A stretch of DNA of 64,000 nucleotides from Rossellomorea sp. SC111 (GCF_024733565.1 NZ_JANIOC010000008.1:161365-225364); one strand, 5' to 3'. Positions 47,701-56,391 are shown, counted from the first letter of the stretch. Translations and numbers: made by a program. Notes: a model not told the origin generated them from the sequence alone.

Positions 47701-48223
47701 CCTTGGATATGCCCTGTATCCGAAAGTATTCATGGAATACGCACAAACAATGGATCAATTCGGAGATATCTCAGTCCTTGATACCCCTACATTCTTATTT
47801 GGGATGAGACTTGGCGAAGAAATAGAAGTGGAAATCGAAACCGGGAAGACACTCATTGTGAAGCTTGTCTCGATCGGGCAGGCTCAGGCAGATGGTACCC
47901 GTATTGTATACTTCGAGCTTAATGGACAGGCACGTGAGGTAGTCATTAAGGACGAGAGTATTAAATCAACTGTTGCAGCCAAAATGAAGGCTGATGTGAA
48001 AAATGAAAATCATATCGGCGCTTCCATGCCGGGAACCGTTATACGGGTCATCGCAGAAAAAGGAGAAACGGTTGAGAAGGGAGATCATTTAATGATAACT
48101 GAAGCCATGAAGATGGAAACGACCGTTCAGGCACCTTTTGCAGGCGTAGTTAAAGATATCTATGTACAAAACGGTGATGCCATCAGCCCGGGAGATTTAT
48201 TGATTGAAGTGAACAAAGCATAA
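44783..48223 (+). CDS. pycA: Pyruvate carboxylase
   Basis: 1146 residues from a TTG start (GGAGAGAG upstream). Domain order: biotin carboxylase (about 5-455; ATP-grasp GGGGRGMR near 165), carboxyltransferase (about 530-820; TDTTFRDAHQS, HTHDTSGN and MAG-type motifs with catalytic Lys in KDMAG), tether, and biotinyl domain (about 1075-1146) with biotinyl-Lys at 1110 in EAMKME. It makes oxaloacetate from pyruvate and bicarbonate. DarB (ykuL, this window) is reported to bind it in B. subtilis. Confidence 0.98.
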   Translation: MKRIKKVLVANRGEIAIRVFRACTELNIRTVAIYSKEDSGSYHRYKADEAYLIGEGKKPIDAYLDIEGIIRIAKNADVDAIHPGYGFLSENIHFARRCEEEGITFVGPHSEHLNMFGDKVKARHQAQLANIPVIPGTDGPVDTLEEVISFGKENGFPIIIKASLGGGGRGMRIVRNLESLKEAYERAKSEAKAAFGNDEIYVEKFVENPKHIEVQILGDHDGNIVHLYERDCSIQRRHQKVVEIAPSVSLSDQLREDICVAAVRLMDNVKYVNAGTVEFLVANDQFYFIEVNPRVQVEHTITEMVTGVDIVQSQLMIAEGYALHSDKLGIPLQDDIRTNGFAIQSRVTTEDPLNNFMPDTGKIMAYRSGGGFGVRLDAGNGFQGAVITPYYDSLLVKLSTWALTFEQAASKMVRNLQEFRIRGIKTNIPFLENVVKHENFITGRYDTSFIDTTPELFIFPKRKDRGTKMLSYIGNVTVNGFPGVEKKKKPVLQKPRVPAMDVKKEFQPGTKQILDQHGADGLVNWVKEQNAVLLTDTTFRDAHQSLLATRVRTNDLKHIAEPTSQLLPDMFSYEMWGGATFDVAYRFLKEDPWNRLLTLRERIPNVLFQMLLRASNAVGYKNYPDNVIREFVEKSAFAGIDVFRIFDSLNWVKGMEVAIDAVRQSGKIAEAAICYTGDIDDPTRTKYDIDYYKNMAKELEASGAHILAIKDMAGLLKPQSAYRLISELKDTVSLPIHLHTHDTSGNGIYTYARAVEAGVDIVDTALSTMSGLTSQPSANTLYYALKGTEREPNVNIDSLETLSHYWEDVRKYYTDFESGMMSPHSEVYKHEMPGGQYSNLQQQAKAVGLGHRWEEVKDMYARVNHLFGDIVKVTPSSKVVGDMALFMVQNDLTETDVLEKGEKIDFPDSVVELFEGSLGQPHGGFPKELQNVILKGRNPLTVRPGELLDDVDFTALKEKLFEDLERPVTSFDALGYALYPKVFMEYAQTMDQFGDISVLDTPTFLFGMRLGEEIEVEIETGKTLIVKLVSIGQAQADGTRIVYFELNGQAREVVIKDESIKSTVAAKMKADVKNENHIGASMPGTVIRVIAEKGETVEKGDHLMITEAMKMETTVQAPFAGVVKDIYVQNGDAISPGDLLIEVNKA

Positions 48224-48224
48224 T

Positions 48225-48263
48225 AAAAAAGGATTCCGGTAAATGAACCCGGAATCCTTTTTT
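48225..48263. terminator. Bidirectional terminator between pycA and ctaA
   Basis: AAAAAAGGATTCCGG/CCGGAATCCTTTTTT. Confidence 0.92.
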
Positions 48264-49181
48264 CTATTTCTTCCGTTTACTTCTTGAAGCAAGAAGATTG
48301 AAGTAACATAATAATCCAAACAGACAAGAAATAATCAAAGCATGCATTAAAGCAATAGAGAGATTCAGTCTAGTGAACACTACAAGTGCACCACTCATTA
48401 CTTGAAGACAAACGAGGGTGAAGGCAATGATCCATCCCCAGTAGATCACTTTCTGGTGCTTATGTTCTTTTATGGCAATGTATGTGATATAGGCAATCCA
48501 TAAGAAGATGAAGCCTGCTGCTGCCCTGTGCCCCATTTGAATCCATTCGTAAAGGTTAGTGGGGAGGCTTGGGGAGGAGTTGACGCATAATGGCCAATCC
48601 TTGCACACCAGGCTGGACTCCGTATGCCTTACAAGAGCGCCGGTATAAACAACGAGATAACTATATATCGTCACCCCGACCGTATGAAATCTCATCTGTT
48701 TGTTGATGACCAAAGAATTCGCATCAAATTTCTGATCGACTTCAAAAATCAGCAGTGTCAATAATAATATGGAAGCAAAAGAAATAAGGGAAATTCCAAA
48801 ATGTATGGCCAGGACGAAATCAGATTGCCCCCATAATACAGCTGCAGCACCGATTAGTCCCTGCAATACAAGAAAGAAGAAAGAAAGGGCTGCAAGGAAT
48901 TTTGTTTCCCGTTTATAACCGATTGATCTCCATGACCAGATCGATAAAGCCAGAACCAATAATCCCACACCGCCTGAAACAACACGATGTGCTAATTCTA
49001 TAACAAGCTCAAATGTAATGTCACTTGGAATGAATTGTCCGTTACAAAGGGGCCAAGATCGCCCGCAGCCCATACCGGATTCCGTCTTCGTCACCAGGGC
49101 TCCACCCAACAATACGAATAACATGCCCAGAGTGGTTAGAACGGCCAGCCACTTTAATCCTTTGTGAACACCTTTTTGCAA
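48264..49181 (-). CDS. ctaA: Heme A synthase (CtaA)
   Basis: About 305 residues from TTG at 49181, chosen because GAAGGTGA sits 5-6 bases upstream; the GTG at 49190 would overlap that site. Eight transmembrane helices in two four-helix halves, heme-ligand His in [10 protein letters not shown] and in the second half MGHRAAAGF, and Cys pairs CGRSWPLC and CKDWPLC. It oxidises heme O to heme A for CtaD. Divergent from ctaB across 478 bp. Confidence 0.95.
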   Translation of the reverse strand: MQKGVHKGLKWLAVLTTLGMLFVLLGGALVTKTESGMGCGRSWPLCNGQFIPSDITFELVIELAHRVVSGGVGLLVLALSIWSWRSIGYKRETKFLAALSFFFLVLQGLIGAAAVLWGQSDFVLAIHFGISLISFASILLLTLLIFEVDQKFDANSLVINKQMRFHTVGVTIYSYLVVYTGALVRHTESSLVCKDWPLCVNSSPSLPTNLYEWIQMGHRAAAGFIFLWIAYITYIAIKEHKHQKVIYWGWIIAFTLVCLQVMSGALVVFTRLNLSIALMHALIISCLFGLLCYFNLLASRSKRKK

Positions 49182-49380
49182 TCTATTCACCTTCTTAATT
49201 AAAAGACTCTACACACTTTCTATAAATAAATATAGTAGAAAAATATATATGCCTCTACGATATTACATAATAGGTATGAAAAACTCAACCGATAAAATGT
49301 TACAGAATTATGAGCATTTATCTTGAGAGAATAGAGAATAGTAATAGTAGGGAAGGACTAATTTACGTAAAAACAAATTC

Positions 49381-49394
49381 TGTAAGCGCTTAGC
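49381..49394. promoter_or_regulatory. cre-like CcpA site at the ctaB promoter
   Basis: TGTAAGCGCTTAGC matches TGNAANCGNWWNCA at all but the last two bases. It covers the -35 region, so CcpA binding would repress; catabolite repression of ctaBCDEF is known in B. subtilis. Confidence 0.65.
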
Positions 49395-49403
49395 TCTGTT
49401 TTA

Positions 49404-49412
49404 TGGTATGAT
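49404..49412 (+). promoter_or_regulatory. Extended -10 promoter of ctaB
   Basis: TGGTATGAT fits the extended -10 form (TGnTATAAT); the -35 is weak and overlaps the cre-like site. Confidence 0.55.
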
Positions 49413-49613
49413 GGGATTAAAATGTTTGTAGAAATATGAAGAACCTTCTGCGTCTTTCTTTCTTCACAATTTCTTCACATAATTGTCTAATTCTCCCCCA
49501 AAAAGGAAAAAATATATGGTTTAATATAATATTGATAGCATATATACTATTTCTTATCTGTGGATGAATTTACAGAGGAATATAGAAATAGTTAATCATT
49601 TCCTATATAGTAT

Positions 49614-49640
49614 AGAGGTGGCAACAAACCTCTTGCCTTT
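49614..49640 (+). promoter_or_regulatory. Leader hairpin just before ctaB
   Basis: AGAGGT (49614-49619) pairs with ACCTCT (49628-49633), and the adjacent GGCAA (49620-49624) with TTGCC (49633-49637), followed by TTTT. The two pairings are interleaved, so they are alternatives or a compact pseudoknot. The ctaB ribosome site starts about 10 bases downstream. Confidence 0.4.
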
Positions 49641-49659
49641 TATAGAGAGGAGAGAGAAA

Positions 49660-50574
49660 ATGTCTAATAGTCGAATCATGACAGACGTTGATAAAGCAGA
49701 TGTGACAGCTTCAACTGCTTGGAAGGATTTTTTAGCGCTCATTAAAATTGGGATCGTTAATTCCAATTTAATTACAACCTTTACAGGTATGTGGTTAGCC
49801 TTTTATTTTACGAATACACACTTTCTAAATTCCCTGGATATCATGTTTCTTACGTTGATAGGTTCTTCCCTTATTATTGCGGGATCCTGCTCCATTAATA
49901 ATGTGTACGATCGGGATATCGATCACTTGATGGAACGAACGAAGGAACGTCCTACCGTAACAGGTAAGATCAATGGACCAAAAGCATTGGCCCTTGGGTT
50001 AATTATGATTGCGGTCGGTCTCATCATGTTATTCATGACAACCATCACTGCAGGTGTCATTGGGTTGATCGGGGTATTTAGTTACGTTGTATTATATACA
50101 ATGTGGTCAAAAAGAAAATATGTGAGCAACACAATTGTTGGAAGTATCTCAGGTGCGGTTCCGCCGTTAATCGGCTGGGCAGCTGTAGATGCAAACCTGG
50201 ATGTAGTCGCCTGGGTGCTGTTTCTGATGATGTTCATCTGGCAGCCTCCTCATTTCTACGCGCTAGCGATGAAAAGAGTGGAGGAATATAGAGCAGCTAA
50301 TATACCGATGCTTCCAGTAGTGAAAGGATTTGCTACAACGAAACACCATATCGTAGCATGGGTTGCGGCCCTTTTACCCCTTCCTTTCTTCTTGATGGAT
50401 CTCGGAATGTTCTTCTTTATCCTGGCAACGGCCTTTAACATCGGCTGGCTCGCTCTTGGTTTGGCGGGGTATAAGATGAAAGACGATATTAAGTGGTCAA
50501 AGCTTATGTTTGTCTATTCATTAAATTACTTGACAATCTTGTTCGTAGCGATGGTCATCGTTACCGTACTTTAA
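49660..50574 (+). CDS. ctaB: Protoheme IX farnesyltransferase (heme O synthase)
   Basis: 304 residues from ATG 49660 with GAGAGGAGAG upstream; a longer frame from 49564 has no site and would contain the leader hairpin. UbiA-family prenyltransferase with the Asp-rich motif [19 protein letters not shown] near 75-95 and YxxK/Dxxxx-type second motif, about nine helices. It attaches farnesyl to heme B. First gene of ctaBCDEF. A weak hairpin separates it from ctaC. Confidence 0.95.
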   Translation: MSNSRIMTDVDKADVTASTAWKDFLALIKIGIVNSNLITTFTGMWLAFYFTNTHFLNSLDIMFLTLIGSSLIIAGSCSINNVYDRDIDHLMERTKERPTVTGKINGPKALALGLIMIAVGLIMLFMTTITAGVIGLIGVFSYVVLYTMWSKRKYVSNTIVGSISGAVPPLIGWAAVDANLDVVAWVLFLMMFIWQPPHFYALAMKRVEEYRAANIPMLPVVKGFATTKHHIVAWVAALLPLPFFLMDLGMFFFILATAFNIGWLALGLAGYKMKDDIKWSKLMFVYSLNYLTILFVAMVIVTVL

Positions 50575-50582
50575 GATTAGCG

Positions 50583-50606
50583 GGAATTCTTTCTGTTAAG
50601 AAATCC
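50583..50606 (+). promoter_or_regulatory. Weak hairpin between ctaB and ctaC
   Basis: GGAATTCTT/AAGAAATCC with one mismatch and a T-rich tail further on. B. subtilis has a regulatory stem-loop at this position; its strength here is uncertain. Confidence 0.4.
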
Positions 50607-50675
50607 AAATAGATATTTTTATGGGTCCTTGTTTTATTCAAAGTACATTACATGAAAGAGGGGTTTGATTAAGCT

Positions 50676-51752
50676 ATGAAAGCAAGGCTATCTAAGTGGC
50701 GCTTATTTTCAATTGTAGCAATGTTAGCGCTAGTTCTTTCTGGCTGTGGAGAGCCATTTCTCTCCACACTGCAGCCAGCTGGTGAAGTAGCACAGACACA
50801 ATATGATTTGATGATACTTGCTACATTAATTATGGTGTTGGTCATCATTGTAGTCATGGTTGTCTATATGGTTGCGATCGTTCGTTTCCGTAGAAAGAAA
50901 GGGGATACAAAAATCCCTAAGCAGGTAGAAGGTAGTCACACACTTGAAATTGTGTGGACCGTTATCCCGATCATCCTACTTCTTATCCTTGCTGTTCCGA
51001 CTGTTACAGCAACGTTCCAGTTAGCGGATACAAAGGCGATGGATAAAAAGGATAAAGACGGTAATCGTGACGCATTGGTCATAAATGTACGTGCCAACCT
51101 TTACTGGTGGGAGTTCGAGTATCCTGATGAAAAGATCATTACATCTCAAGACTTGGTTGTCCCGACTGATCAAAAAGTATATTTCAATGTGACAGCATCA
51201 GATGTAAAACATTCATTCTGGATTCCTGCAGCAGGGGGTAAGATTGATACAAACGTAGATGGCGTCAACAAATTCTTCCTTGAATTCGATGGGGAGAAGG
51301 CAAAAGAAGCAGGCGGATTATTCTACGGAAAATGTGCTGAGTTATGCGGTCCTTCCCACGCTTTAATGGACTTCAAAGTTAAAGCGCTTCCCAAAGAAGA
51401 GTTTACAGCATGGGTTGAAGATATGAAAAATGCAGGAGAACCGAAACCGACTTCTGATTTGGCCCAACAAGGACAAGAAATCTTCAACAAAAAATGCTTA
51501 AGCTGTCACGCAGTATCACCACAGGATGGAAGACCTGAATCTGCTAGACTTGCTCCTAACTTATCTAACTTCGGTGAGCGTTCACGTATCGCTGGTGTTT
51601 TAGACCATAATAAGGAAGAGTTGAAAAATTGGATTTCTGATCCTGAGCAGTACAAACCAGGTAATAAAATGACAGGTACATATGGTAACCTGCAGGAAGA
51701 TGAAATTGATGCACTTGCAGAGTATTTAATGGGCTTAAAGGTTCAAGATTAA
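50676..51752 (+). CDS. ctaC: Cytochrome c oxidase subunit II (caa3 type)
   Basis: 358 residues. Lipoprotein signal with LSGCG (Cys near residue 24), two transmembrane helices (about 48-70 and 88-110), a CuA cupredoxin domain with HSFWIPAAGGK and the copper motif CAELCGPSHALM near 220-230, and a C-terminal cytochrome c domain with the heme-binding CLSCH near 270 and axial Met in NKMTGTYG. The fused cytochrome c defines a caa3 oxidase. ATG after GAGGGG. Confidence 0.97.
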   Translation: MKARLSKWRLFSIVAMLALVLSGCGEPFLSTLQPAGEVAQTQYDLMILATLIMVLVIIVVMVVYMVAIVRFRRKKGDTKIPKQVEGSHTLEIVWTVIPIILLLILAVPTVTATFQLADTKAMDKKDKDGNRDALVINVRANLYWWEFEYPDEKIITSQDLVVPTDQKVYFNVTASDVKHSFWIPAAGGKIDTNVDGVNKFFLEFDGEKAKEAGGLFYGKCAELCGPSHALMDFKVKALPKEEFTAWVEDMKNAGEPKPTSDLAQQGQEIFNKKCLSCHAVSPQDGRPESARLAPNLSNFGERSRIAGVLDHNKEELKNWISDPEQYKPGNKMTGTYGNLQEDEIDALAEYLMGLKVQD

Positions 51753-51781
51753 TTGGGGATTAGTAAAAGGGAGGTTTAATC

Positions 51782-53650
51782 GTGAGTAGCTATTCACAGA
51801 AAAAAGGCTTCGGCGCGACTGTATGGGACTATATGACAACAGTGGACCATAAAAAGATCGCCATCCTTTACCTAATGGCAGGGGGATTTTTCTTCCTTGT
51901 CGGTGGTTTGGAAGCTCTTATCATTCGTATACAACTTGCCGTTCCTAACAACGACTTTGTTAGCGCTGGTTTATACAACGAATTATTAACGATGCACGGT
52001 ACAACGATGATATTCTTGGCTGCCATGCCACTTATATTCGCATTCATGAATGCAGTCGTACCATTGCAGATTGGTGCTCGTGACGTTGCGTTTCCTTTCG
52101 TGAACTCATTAGGGTTCTGGTTATTCTTCTTAGGAGGGGTATTCCTGAATCTTTCATGGTTTATGGGAGGAGCACCAGATGCTGGATGGACTTCATACGC
52201 ATCGCTATCCATGGCGTCACCGGGTCACGGGATCGACTTCTATGTACTCGGGTTACAGATAGCCGGGGCAGGTACGCTGATAGGTGGTATCAACTTCCTT
52301 GTTACCATTATCAATATGCGTGCTCCAGGAATGACATATATGCGTATGCCGCTGTTCACTTGGACAGTATTTGTTACATCTGCACTTATTCTTTTCGCAT
52401 TTCCGGCATTAACGGTAGGACTTTTCCTAATGTTATTTGATCGTATGTTCGGAGCGAATTTCTTCGATGTAGCCAATGGAGGGAATACAATTATCTGGGA
52501 GCACTTCTTCTGGATTTTCGGTCACCCGGAGGTATACATCCTTGTATTACCGGCATTCGGAATTTTCTCAGAGATCATTCCACACTTCTCAAGAAAACGC
52601 TTATTCGGTTACTCATCCATGGTATTTGCGACCGTATTGATCGGTTTCTTAGGATTCATGGTTTGGGCTCACCACATGTTCACTGTAGGTTTGGGTCCAA
52701 TAGCGAATGCAATCTTTGCTGTTGCAACAATGGCGATTGCCGTTCCGACAGGTATCAAAATCTTTAACTGGCTCCTTACTATGTGGGGAGGAAGCTTGAG
52801 ATTCACGACTCCAATGCTTTATGCAGTGGCGTTCATTCCTACATTCGTAGCGGGTGGGGTAACGGGAATCATGCTTGCTTCTGCTGCGGCAGATTATCAG
52901 TTCCATGATACGTACTTCGTTGTTGCCCATTTCCATTACGTTATCGTAGGTGGAGTAGTATTTGCCCTATTAGCAGGTACTCATTATTACTGGCCAAAAA
53001 TGTTCGGTACTATGTTGAACGATTTCTTAGGAAAGATCGCTTTCTGGTTATTCTTTATCGGATTCCACTTAACGTTCTTCATTCAGCATTTCCTTGGACT
53101 GATGGGAATGCCGCGTCGTGTATGGACGTTCTTGCCTGGTCAAGGATTCGAAACAGCTAACTTAATCAGCTCCATCGGTGCAGGATTCATGGGTGTAGCC
53201 GTAATCGTCTATGTAATCAATATCATTTCAACACAGGTTAAAGGTGTGAAAGTATCCAATGACCCATGGGGAGACGGACGTACCATTGAATGGGCAATCC
53301 CGTCACCACCACCGTTCTATAACTTTAAGCAAACACCACTTATCCGTGGGTTGGATGCTTATTGGTTAGAGAAAATGGAAGGGAATAAAGGATTGACTCC
53401 AGCTGAGCCTATCGGGGATATCCATATGCCTAATAATTCCATTTTACCTTTCTTTATCTCACTGGGATTATTCATTGCGGCATTTGGTGCCATGTATCAT
53501 GTAGATGATAAAGCATGGGCACTGCCAGTACTAATCATCGGAATGCTTATCACATTGGGATCCATGTTCCTTCGTTCTGTTGTAGATGACCACGGTTATC
53601 ATGTGCACAAAGAAGATTTAATGGACGACGATAAAGGGGGTAAGGCATAA
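51782..53650 (+). CDS. ctaD: Cytochrome c oxidase subunit I
   Basis: 622 residues from GTG (GGGAGG upstream). Twelve or more helices. Heme ligand His in TMHGTTMIF (helix II), the His-Tyr pair in GHPEVYILVLPAFG (helix VI), CuB His pair in WAHHMFTVG, and HFHYVIVGG (helix X) are all present. Proton-pumping heme-copper oxidase core with heme a/a3. Ends overlapping the start of ctaE by one base. Confidence 0.98.
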   Translation: MSSYSQKKGFGATVWDYMTTVDHKKIAILYLMAGGFFFLVGGLEALIIRIQLAVPNNDFVSAGLYNELLTMHGTTMIFLAAMPLIFAFMNAVVPLQIGARDVAFPFVNSLGFWLFFLGGVFLNLSWFMGGAPDAGWTSYASLSMASPGHGIDFYVLGLQIAGAGTLIGGINFLVTIINMRAPGMTYMRMPLFTWTVFVTSALILFAFPALTVGLFLMLFDRMFGANFFDVANGGNTIIWEHFFWIFGHPEVYILVLPAFGIFSEIIPHFSRKRLFGYSSMVFATVLIGFLGFMVWAHHMFTVGLGPIANAIFAVATMAIAVPTGIKIFNWLLTMWGGSLRFTTPMLYAVAFIPTFVAGGVTGIMLASAAADYQFHDTYFVVAHFHYVIVGGVVFALLAGTHYYWPKMFGTMLNDFLGKIAFWLFFIGFHLTFFIQHFLGLMGMPRRVWTFLPGQGFETANLISSIGAGFMGVAVIVYVINIISTQVKGVKVSNDPWGDGRTIEWAIPSPPPFYNFKQTPLIRGLDAYWLEKMEGNKGLTPAEPIGDIHMPNNSILPFFISLGLFIAAFGAMYHVDDKAWALPVLIIGMLITLGSMFLRSVVDDHGYHVHKEDLMDDDKGGKA

Positions 53651-54279
53651 TGCACGCTGAAGAAAAATTCACGCCAAAGACCTGGCCGGCCTCCCCTGAA
53701 AAGGCGACCCTTGAGGGGAAAAATAAATTTATGGGCTTCTGGTTTTTCCTTGGTGGAGAAACGGTCCTTTTCGGCTCTCTTTTTGCAACGTATTTAGCTC
53801 TTAAAAACAGAGTTCCTAGTGACAGTCATGCTCTCACTACTGATCTTTTTGATTTACCGCTTTCCTTTTTAGCAACAATGCTGCTTTTAACAAGCTCGCT
53901 TACAAGTGTTTATGCGATGTACCATATGAAGAACTACAATTTCCAAAGGATGCAGGCCTGGTTATTAATCACAGTGCTTTTAGGAGCAGGCTTCCTTGGA
54001 TTAGAGATTTATGAGTTTAATCATTACGTACATGAATATGGGCATACTTTTACTAGTAGTGCCTTTGGTTCAGCCTTTTACACACTTGTTGGATTCCACG
54101 GGGGGCACGTTGCATTCGGTCTTCTATGGATCGTCAGCTTGATGCTTCGTAATGCGAAACGTGGTTTGAATCTGTACAATGCTCCGAAGTTCTACTTAGC
54201 TTCTCTATACTGGCACTTCATCGACGTTGTATGGGTATTTATCTTTACGGTAGTATACTTAATGGGAATGGTGGGATAA
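53650..54279 (+). CDS. ctaE: Cytochrome c oxidase subunit III
   Basis: 209 residues, sharing one base with the ctaD stop (TAATG), so translation is coupled. About five helices, with FFLGGETVLFGSLF, GFHGGHVAFGLLW and YWHFIDVVWVFIF family motifs. It lacks the extra helices of proteobacterial subunit III, normal for Bacillus. Stabilises the oxidase and may help oxygen entry. Confidence 0.97.
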   Translation: MHAEEKFTPKTWPASPEKATLEGKNKFMGFWFFLGGETVLFGSLFATYLALKNRVPSDSHALTTDLFDLPLSFLATMLLLTSSLTSVYAMYHMKNYNFQRMQAWLLITVLLGAGFLGLEIYEFNHYVHEYGHTFTSSAFGSAFYTLVGFHGGHVAFGLLWIVSLMLRNAKRGLNLYNAPKFYLASLYWHFIDVVWVFIFTVVYLMGMVG

Positions 54280-54283
54280 ACTG

Positions 54284-54616
54284 ATGGCGAATCAACAATC
54301 AACTTCAGGTAACCCAAGTGTAGATTACGAGTACCGTCGTAAGAAGAATGCAGAAGACATGAGAATGCAGTTAACATCATTCATGTTAATGATTTTCTTA
54401 ACATTGGTGGCGTTTATCGCTGTAGCAGGGGATTTTGATAAGTACTTTGTGGTACCGTTCATTCTCCTATTGGCTGTTGTTCAGCTGGTGTTTCAACTGT
54501 ATTACTTCATGCATATGAGTCATAAAGGACATGAAGCACCTTCATTGTTCCTGTATTCTGGTGCACTTGTTGCATTTATCACAGTGTTAACATTTTTAAC
54601 AATTGTATGGATCTAA
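54284..54616 (+). CDS. ctaF: Cytochrome c oxidase subunit IV (B)
   Basis: 110 residues with three transmembrane helices (about 28-48, 54-78, 86-108), a charged N-terminus YRRKKNAEDMRMQ, and YYFMHMSHKGHE between helices 2 and 3. It is four bases after ctaE. Fourth structural subunit of the caa3 oxidase. Ends at a terminator, after which the genome carries a repeat rather than ctaG directly. Confidence 0.95.
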   Translation: MANQQSTSGNPSVDYEYRRKKNAEDMRMQLTSFMLMIFLTLVAFIAVAGDFDKYFVVPFILLLAVVQLVFQLYYFMHMSHKGHEAPSLFLYSGALVAFITVLTFLTIVWI

Positions 54617-54621
54617 AGAAG

Positions 54622-54648
54622 AAGTCAGCCGATAGGCTGGCTTTTTTG
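54622..54648 (+). terminator. Terminator after ctaF
   Basis: AGTCAGCC gata GGCTGGCT stem (one G-U pair) and six T. Confidence 0.85.
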
Positions 54649-54665
54649 GTGCTTGTCGGGGCTGT

Positions 54666-54809
54666 TCAAGGCGCTTCCGTTTTTCATTGTCCAGTTCCAG
54701 GGCTTAGGGGCTCGAGGTCATAAGTCAAACCTGCCAAAAAGGCAAAGAACGCCTTTCCGGCAGGTTTGACTTATGCTTGTCGCCCCTGGCAAAGCCCTTC
54801 CGCTTTTCT
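54666..54809. repeat. Dispersed Bacillaceae palindromic repeat between ctaF and ctaG
   Basis: Near-direct repeats AAGGCGCTTCCGTTTTTC (from 54668) and AAAGCCCTTCCGCTTTTC (from 54791) flank nested palindromes: GGGCTT/AAGCCC, AGGGGC/GCCCCT, a 17-bp perfect stem CATAAGTCAAACCTGCC (54719-54735) with 54759-54775, and an inner AAAGGC/GCCTTT. The frame sequence (GCGCTTCCG, GTCCAG, TTATGCTTGTCG) is one I know as common between genes of many Bacillaceae. Confidence 0.8.
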
Positions 54810-54839
54810 AATTGTTCAAGAACTTGTCATTACCTTACG

Positions 54840-54868
54840 TTGAAGTGGGGGAGGGTTGTCAGTATAAT
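54840..54868 (+). promoter_or_regulatory. Probable promoter of ctaG
   Basis: -35 TTGAAG (54840-54845), 17-bp spacer, -10 TATAAT (54863-54868). It lies after the repeat, so ctaG is transcribed separately from ctaBCDEF. Confidence 0.72.
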
Positions 54869-54903
54869 GGGGGTAGGTGTTAATTGTGAAATGAGGTGGG
54901 AAG

Positions 54904-55812
54904 ATGCATTTGGCTATTTTTGGATTTATGGCGTTATGGAGCCCTTTTTTTCTCATGACGTTGGTGTTTTTGTCTGTGCTCTACTTTTTGATCACGATCA
55001 AATGGAGGGACAGCTTTAAGGATAATAGAAAATTGGCGGGGAAAGAAGCCGCATTTTTCCTTGTTTCGATGGTTTTGTTATATGCCATCAAGGGTTCGCC
55101 TGTTGAGGTTCTGAGCGGGATATTGTTTTCTGCACATATGACACAGATGGCATTTCTATATCTTGTCTTTACTCCATTATTAATTCTCGGAATACCGGAT
55201 TGGGTTTGGAAGGCAATGATTGAATTGCCTGTCGTCAAACAAATATTCAGTTTTATGACCAAGCCGCTGATTTCCTTATTGTCATTCAATCTGGTTTTTT
55301 CGATTTACCATATCCCGTTGATTTTTGATAGCGTACGAACCGACGCCACTCTACATGCTTTAACCACCTTCATGTTATTCATTCTTGCTGTATTCATGTG
55401 GTGGCCATTGATTAATCCGGTAGATGAAGATATTGAATTAAGTGGATTAAAACGAATTGGCTATATTTTGGGGAGTGCCGTGTTATTGACCCCGGCATGT
55501 GGATTGATCATCTTCGCAGAAAATCCGATGTATGCGACCTATTATGATCCGAACGAATGGCTTCAAGCTTTATCTCTTTGTGTACCTGTGAATACCCTGG
55601 AAGGATTGACCCTGACAGGTCCGGAATTATTTACTTCCATGTCGACTCTCAATGATCAACAGCTCGGAGGAGTCTTGATGAAGATTATTCAGGAAATCGT
55701 GTTTGGTGTCGTTCTATTTAATTTATTCTTCCAATGGTACAGAAAGGATCAGGAGCAGCAGGAGAAGCTTTCATATGATCCGGTTGCAGATTCAACTCTG
55801 CCAGAACAATAA
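54904..55812 (+). CDS. ctaG: Cytochrome c oxidase assembly factor CtaG
   Basis: 302 residues with about seven transmembrane helices. Family signatures: ALWSPFFLMT at the start, IKGSPVEVLSGILFSAHMTQM, FSIYHIPLIFD and FMWWPLINPV. The caa3_CtaG family is needed for assembly of the CuB centre of caa3 oxidase in Bacillus. GAGGTGGG upstream of the ATG. It is separated from ctaF by a terminator, a repeat and its own promoter. Confidence 0.93.
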   Translation: MHLAIFGFMALWSPFFLMTLVFLSVLYFLITIKWRDSFKDNRKLAGKEAAFFLVSMVLLYAIKGSPVEVLSGILFSAHMTQMAFLYLVFTPLLILGIPDWVWKAMIELPVVKQIFSFMTKPLISLLSFNLVFSIYHIPLIFDSVRTDATLHALTTFMLFILAVFMWWPLINPVDEDIELSGLKRIGYILGSAVLLTPACGLIIFAENPMYATYYDPNEWLQALSLCVPVNTLEGLTLTGPELFTSMSTLNDQQLGGVLMKIIQEIVFGVVLFNLFFQWYRKDQEQQEKLSYDPVADSTLPEQ

Positions 55813-55927
55813 AAGCTAATACAGGGATTTCGGGGAGTGTTATTCCTGTATGTACATAGGTATCCTGCAAATATTTCCCCGAGAGAAAGACGCTGGTTAG
55901 AATACTTTAGAAAAGAGAGGAAACGAG

Positions 55928-56389
55928 ATGGATTTACCTATTTTACCTACCATTAGCACGAGTTTCATCGTGTTAAGTGCTGTTACTGTAGCGATAGGCT
56001 GGTGGCAGATTAAACAAAGAAAGATTGAACAGCATCAGAAGACGATGACTCTTGCGGGAATCTTCGCCCTTATCTTTTTCGTTATCTATTTAAGCAGGAC
56101 GATTTTTGTCGGAAACACTTCATTTGGTGGTCCAGATGACATTAAGATCTATTATACGATCTTCCTGGTCTTTCATATTACCCTGGCAACCACAGGTGCC
56201 GTATTTGGCATCATGAGTCTTTGGACAGGGTATAAAGATCGCCTGAAGATCCATCGCAAGCTTGGTCCTATTACAAGCTTTATCTGGTTCTTCACAGCCA
56301 TCACAGGGGTTGCCGTATATCTTCTGCTTTATGTTTTTTACAAAGGTGGAGAGACAACCTCCGTTATAAGAGCAATACTCGGTTATTAA
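55928..56389 (+). CDS. DUF420 membrane protein
   Basis: 153 residues with four transmembrane helices. Motifs KHHQKTM-like QHQKTMTLAG, FFVIYLSRTIFVG, and LVFHITLATTGAV with conserved His, ending KIHRKLGPITSFIWFFTAITGV. DUF420 (YozB-like) proteins often sit beside oxidase genes and are suspected assembly or heme-related factors. GAGAGGAAACG precedes the ATG. Probably in the ctaG transcript. Confidence 0.85.
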   Translation: MDLPILPTISTSFIVLSAVTVAIGWWQIKQRKIEQHQKTMTLAGIFALIFFVIYLSRTIFVGNTSFGGPDDIKIYYTIFLVFHITLATTGAVFGIMSLWTGYKDRLKIHRKLGPITSFIWFFTAITGVAVYLLLYVFYKGGETTSVIRAILGY

Positions 56390-56391
56390 TA

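Larger units (their letters stand above)
49182..49659. other. Divergent ctaA-ctaB control region
   Basis: 478 bp without a gene. It holds the ctaA promoter region on the left (AT-rich, 49191-49330), the cre-like site and extended -10 promoter for ctaB (49381-49412), and a leader of about 240 bases ending in a hairpin just before ctaB. Confidence 0.7.

Noticed and set aside
48264..49190. GTG start at 49190 for ctaA
   Set aside because: It overlaps the only Shine-Dalgarno (GAAGGTGA); the TTG at 49181 is spaced correctly.
49600..49650. T-box leader before ctaB (AGAGGTGGCAAC segment)
   Set aside because: It lacks the T-box core AGGGTGGNACCGCG and specifier stem, and ctaB is not an amino-acid gene.
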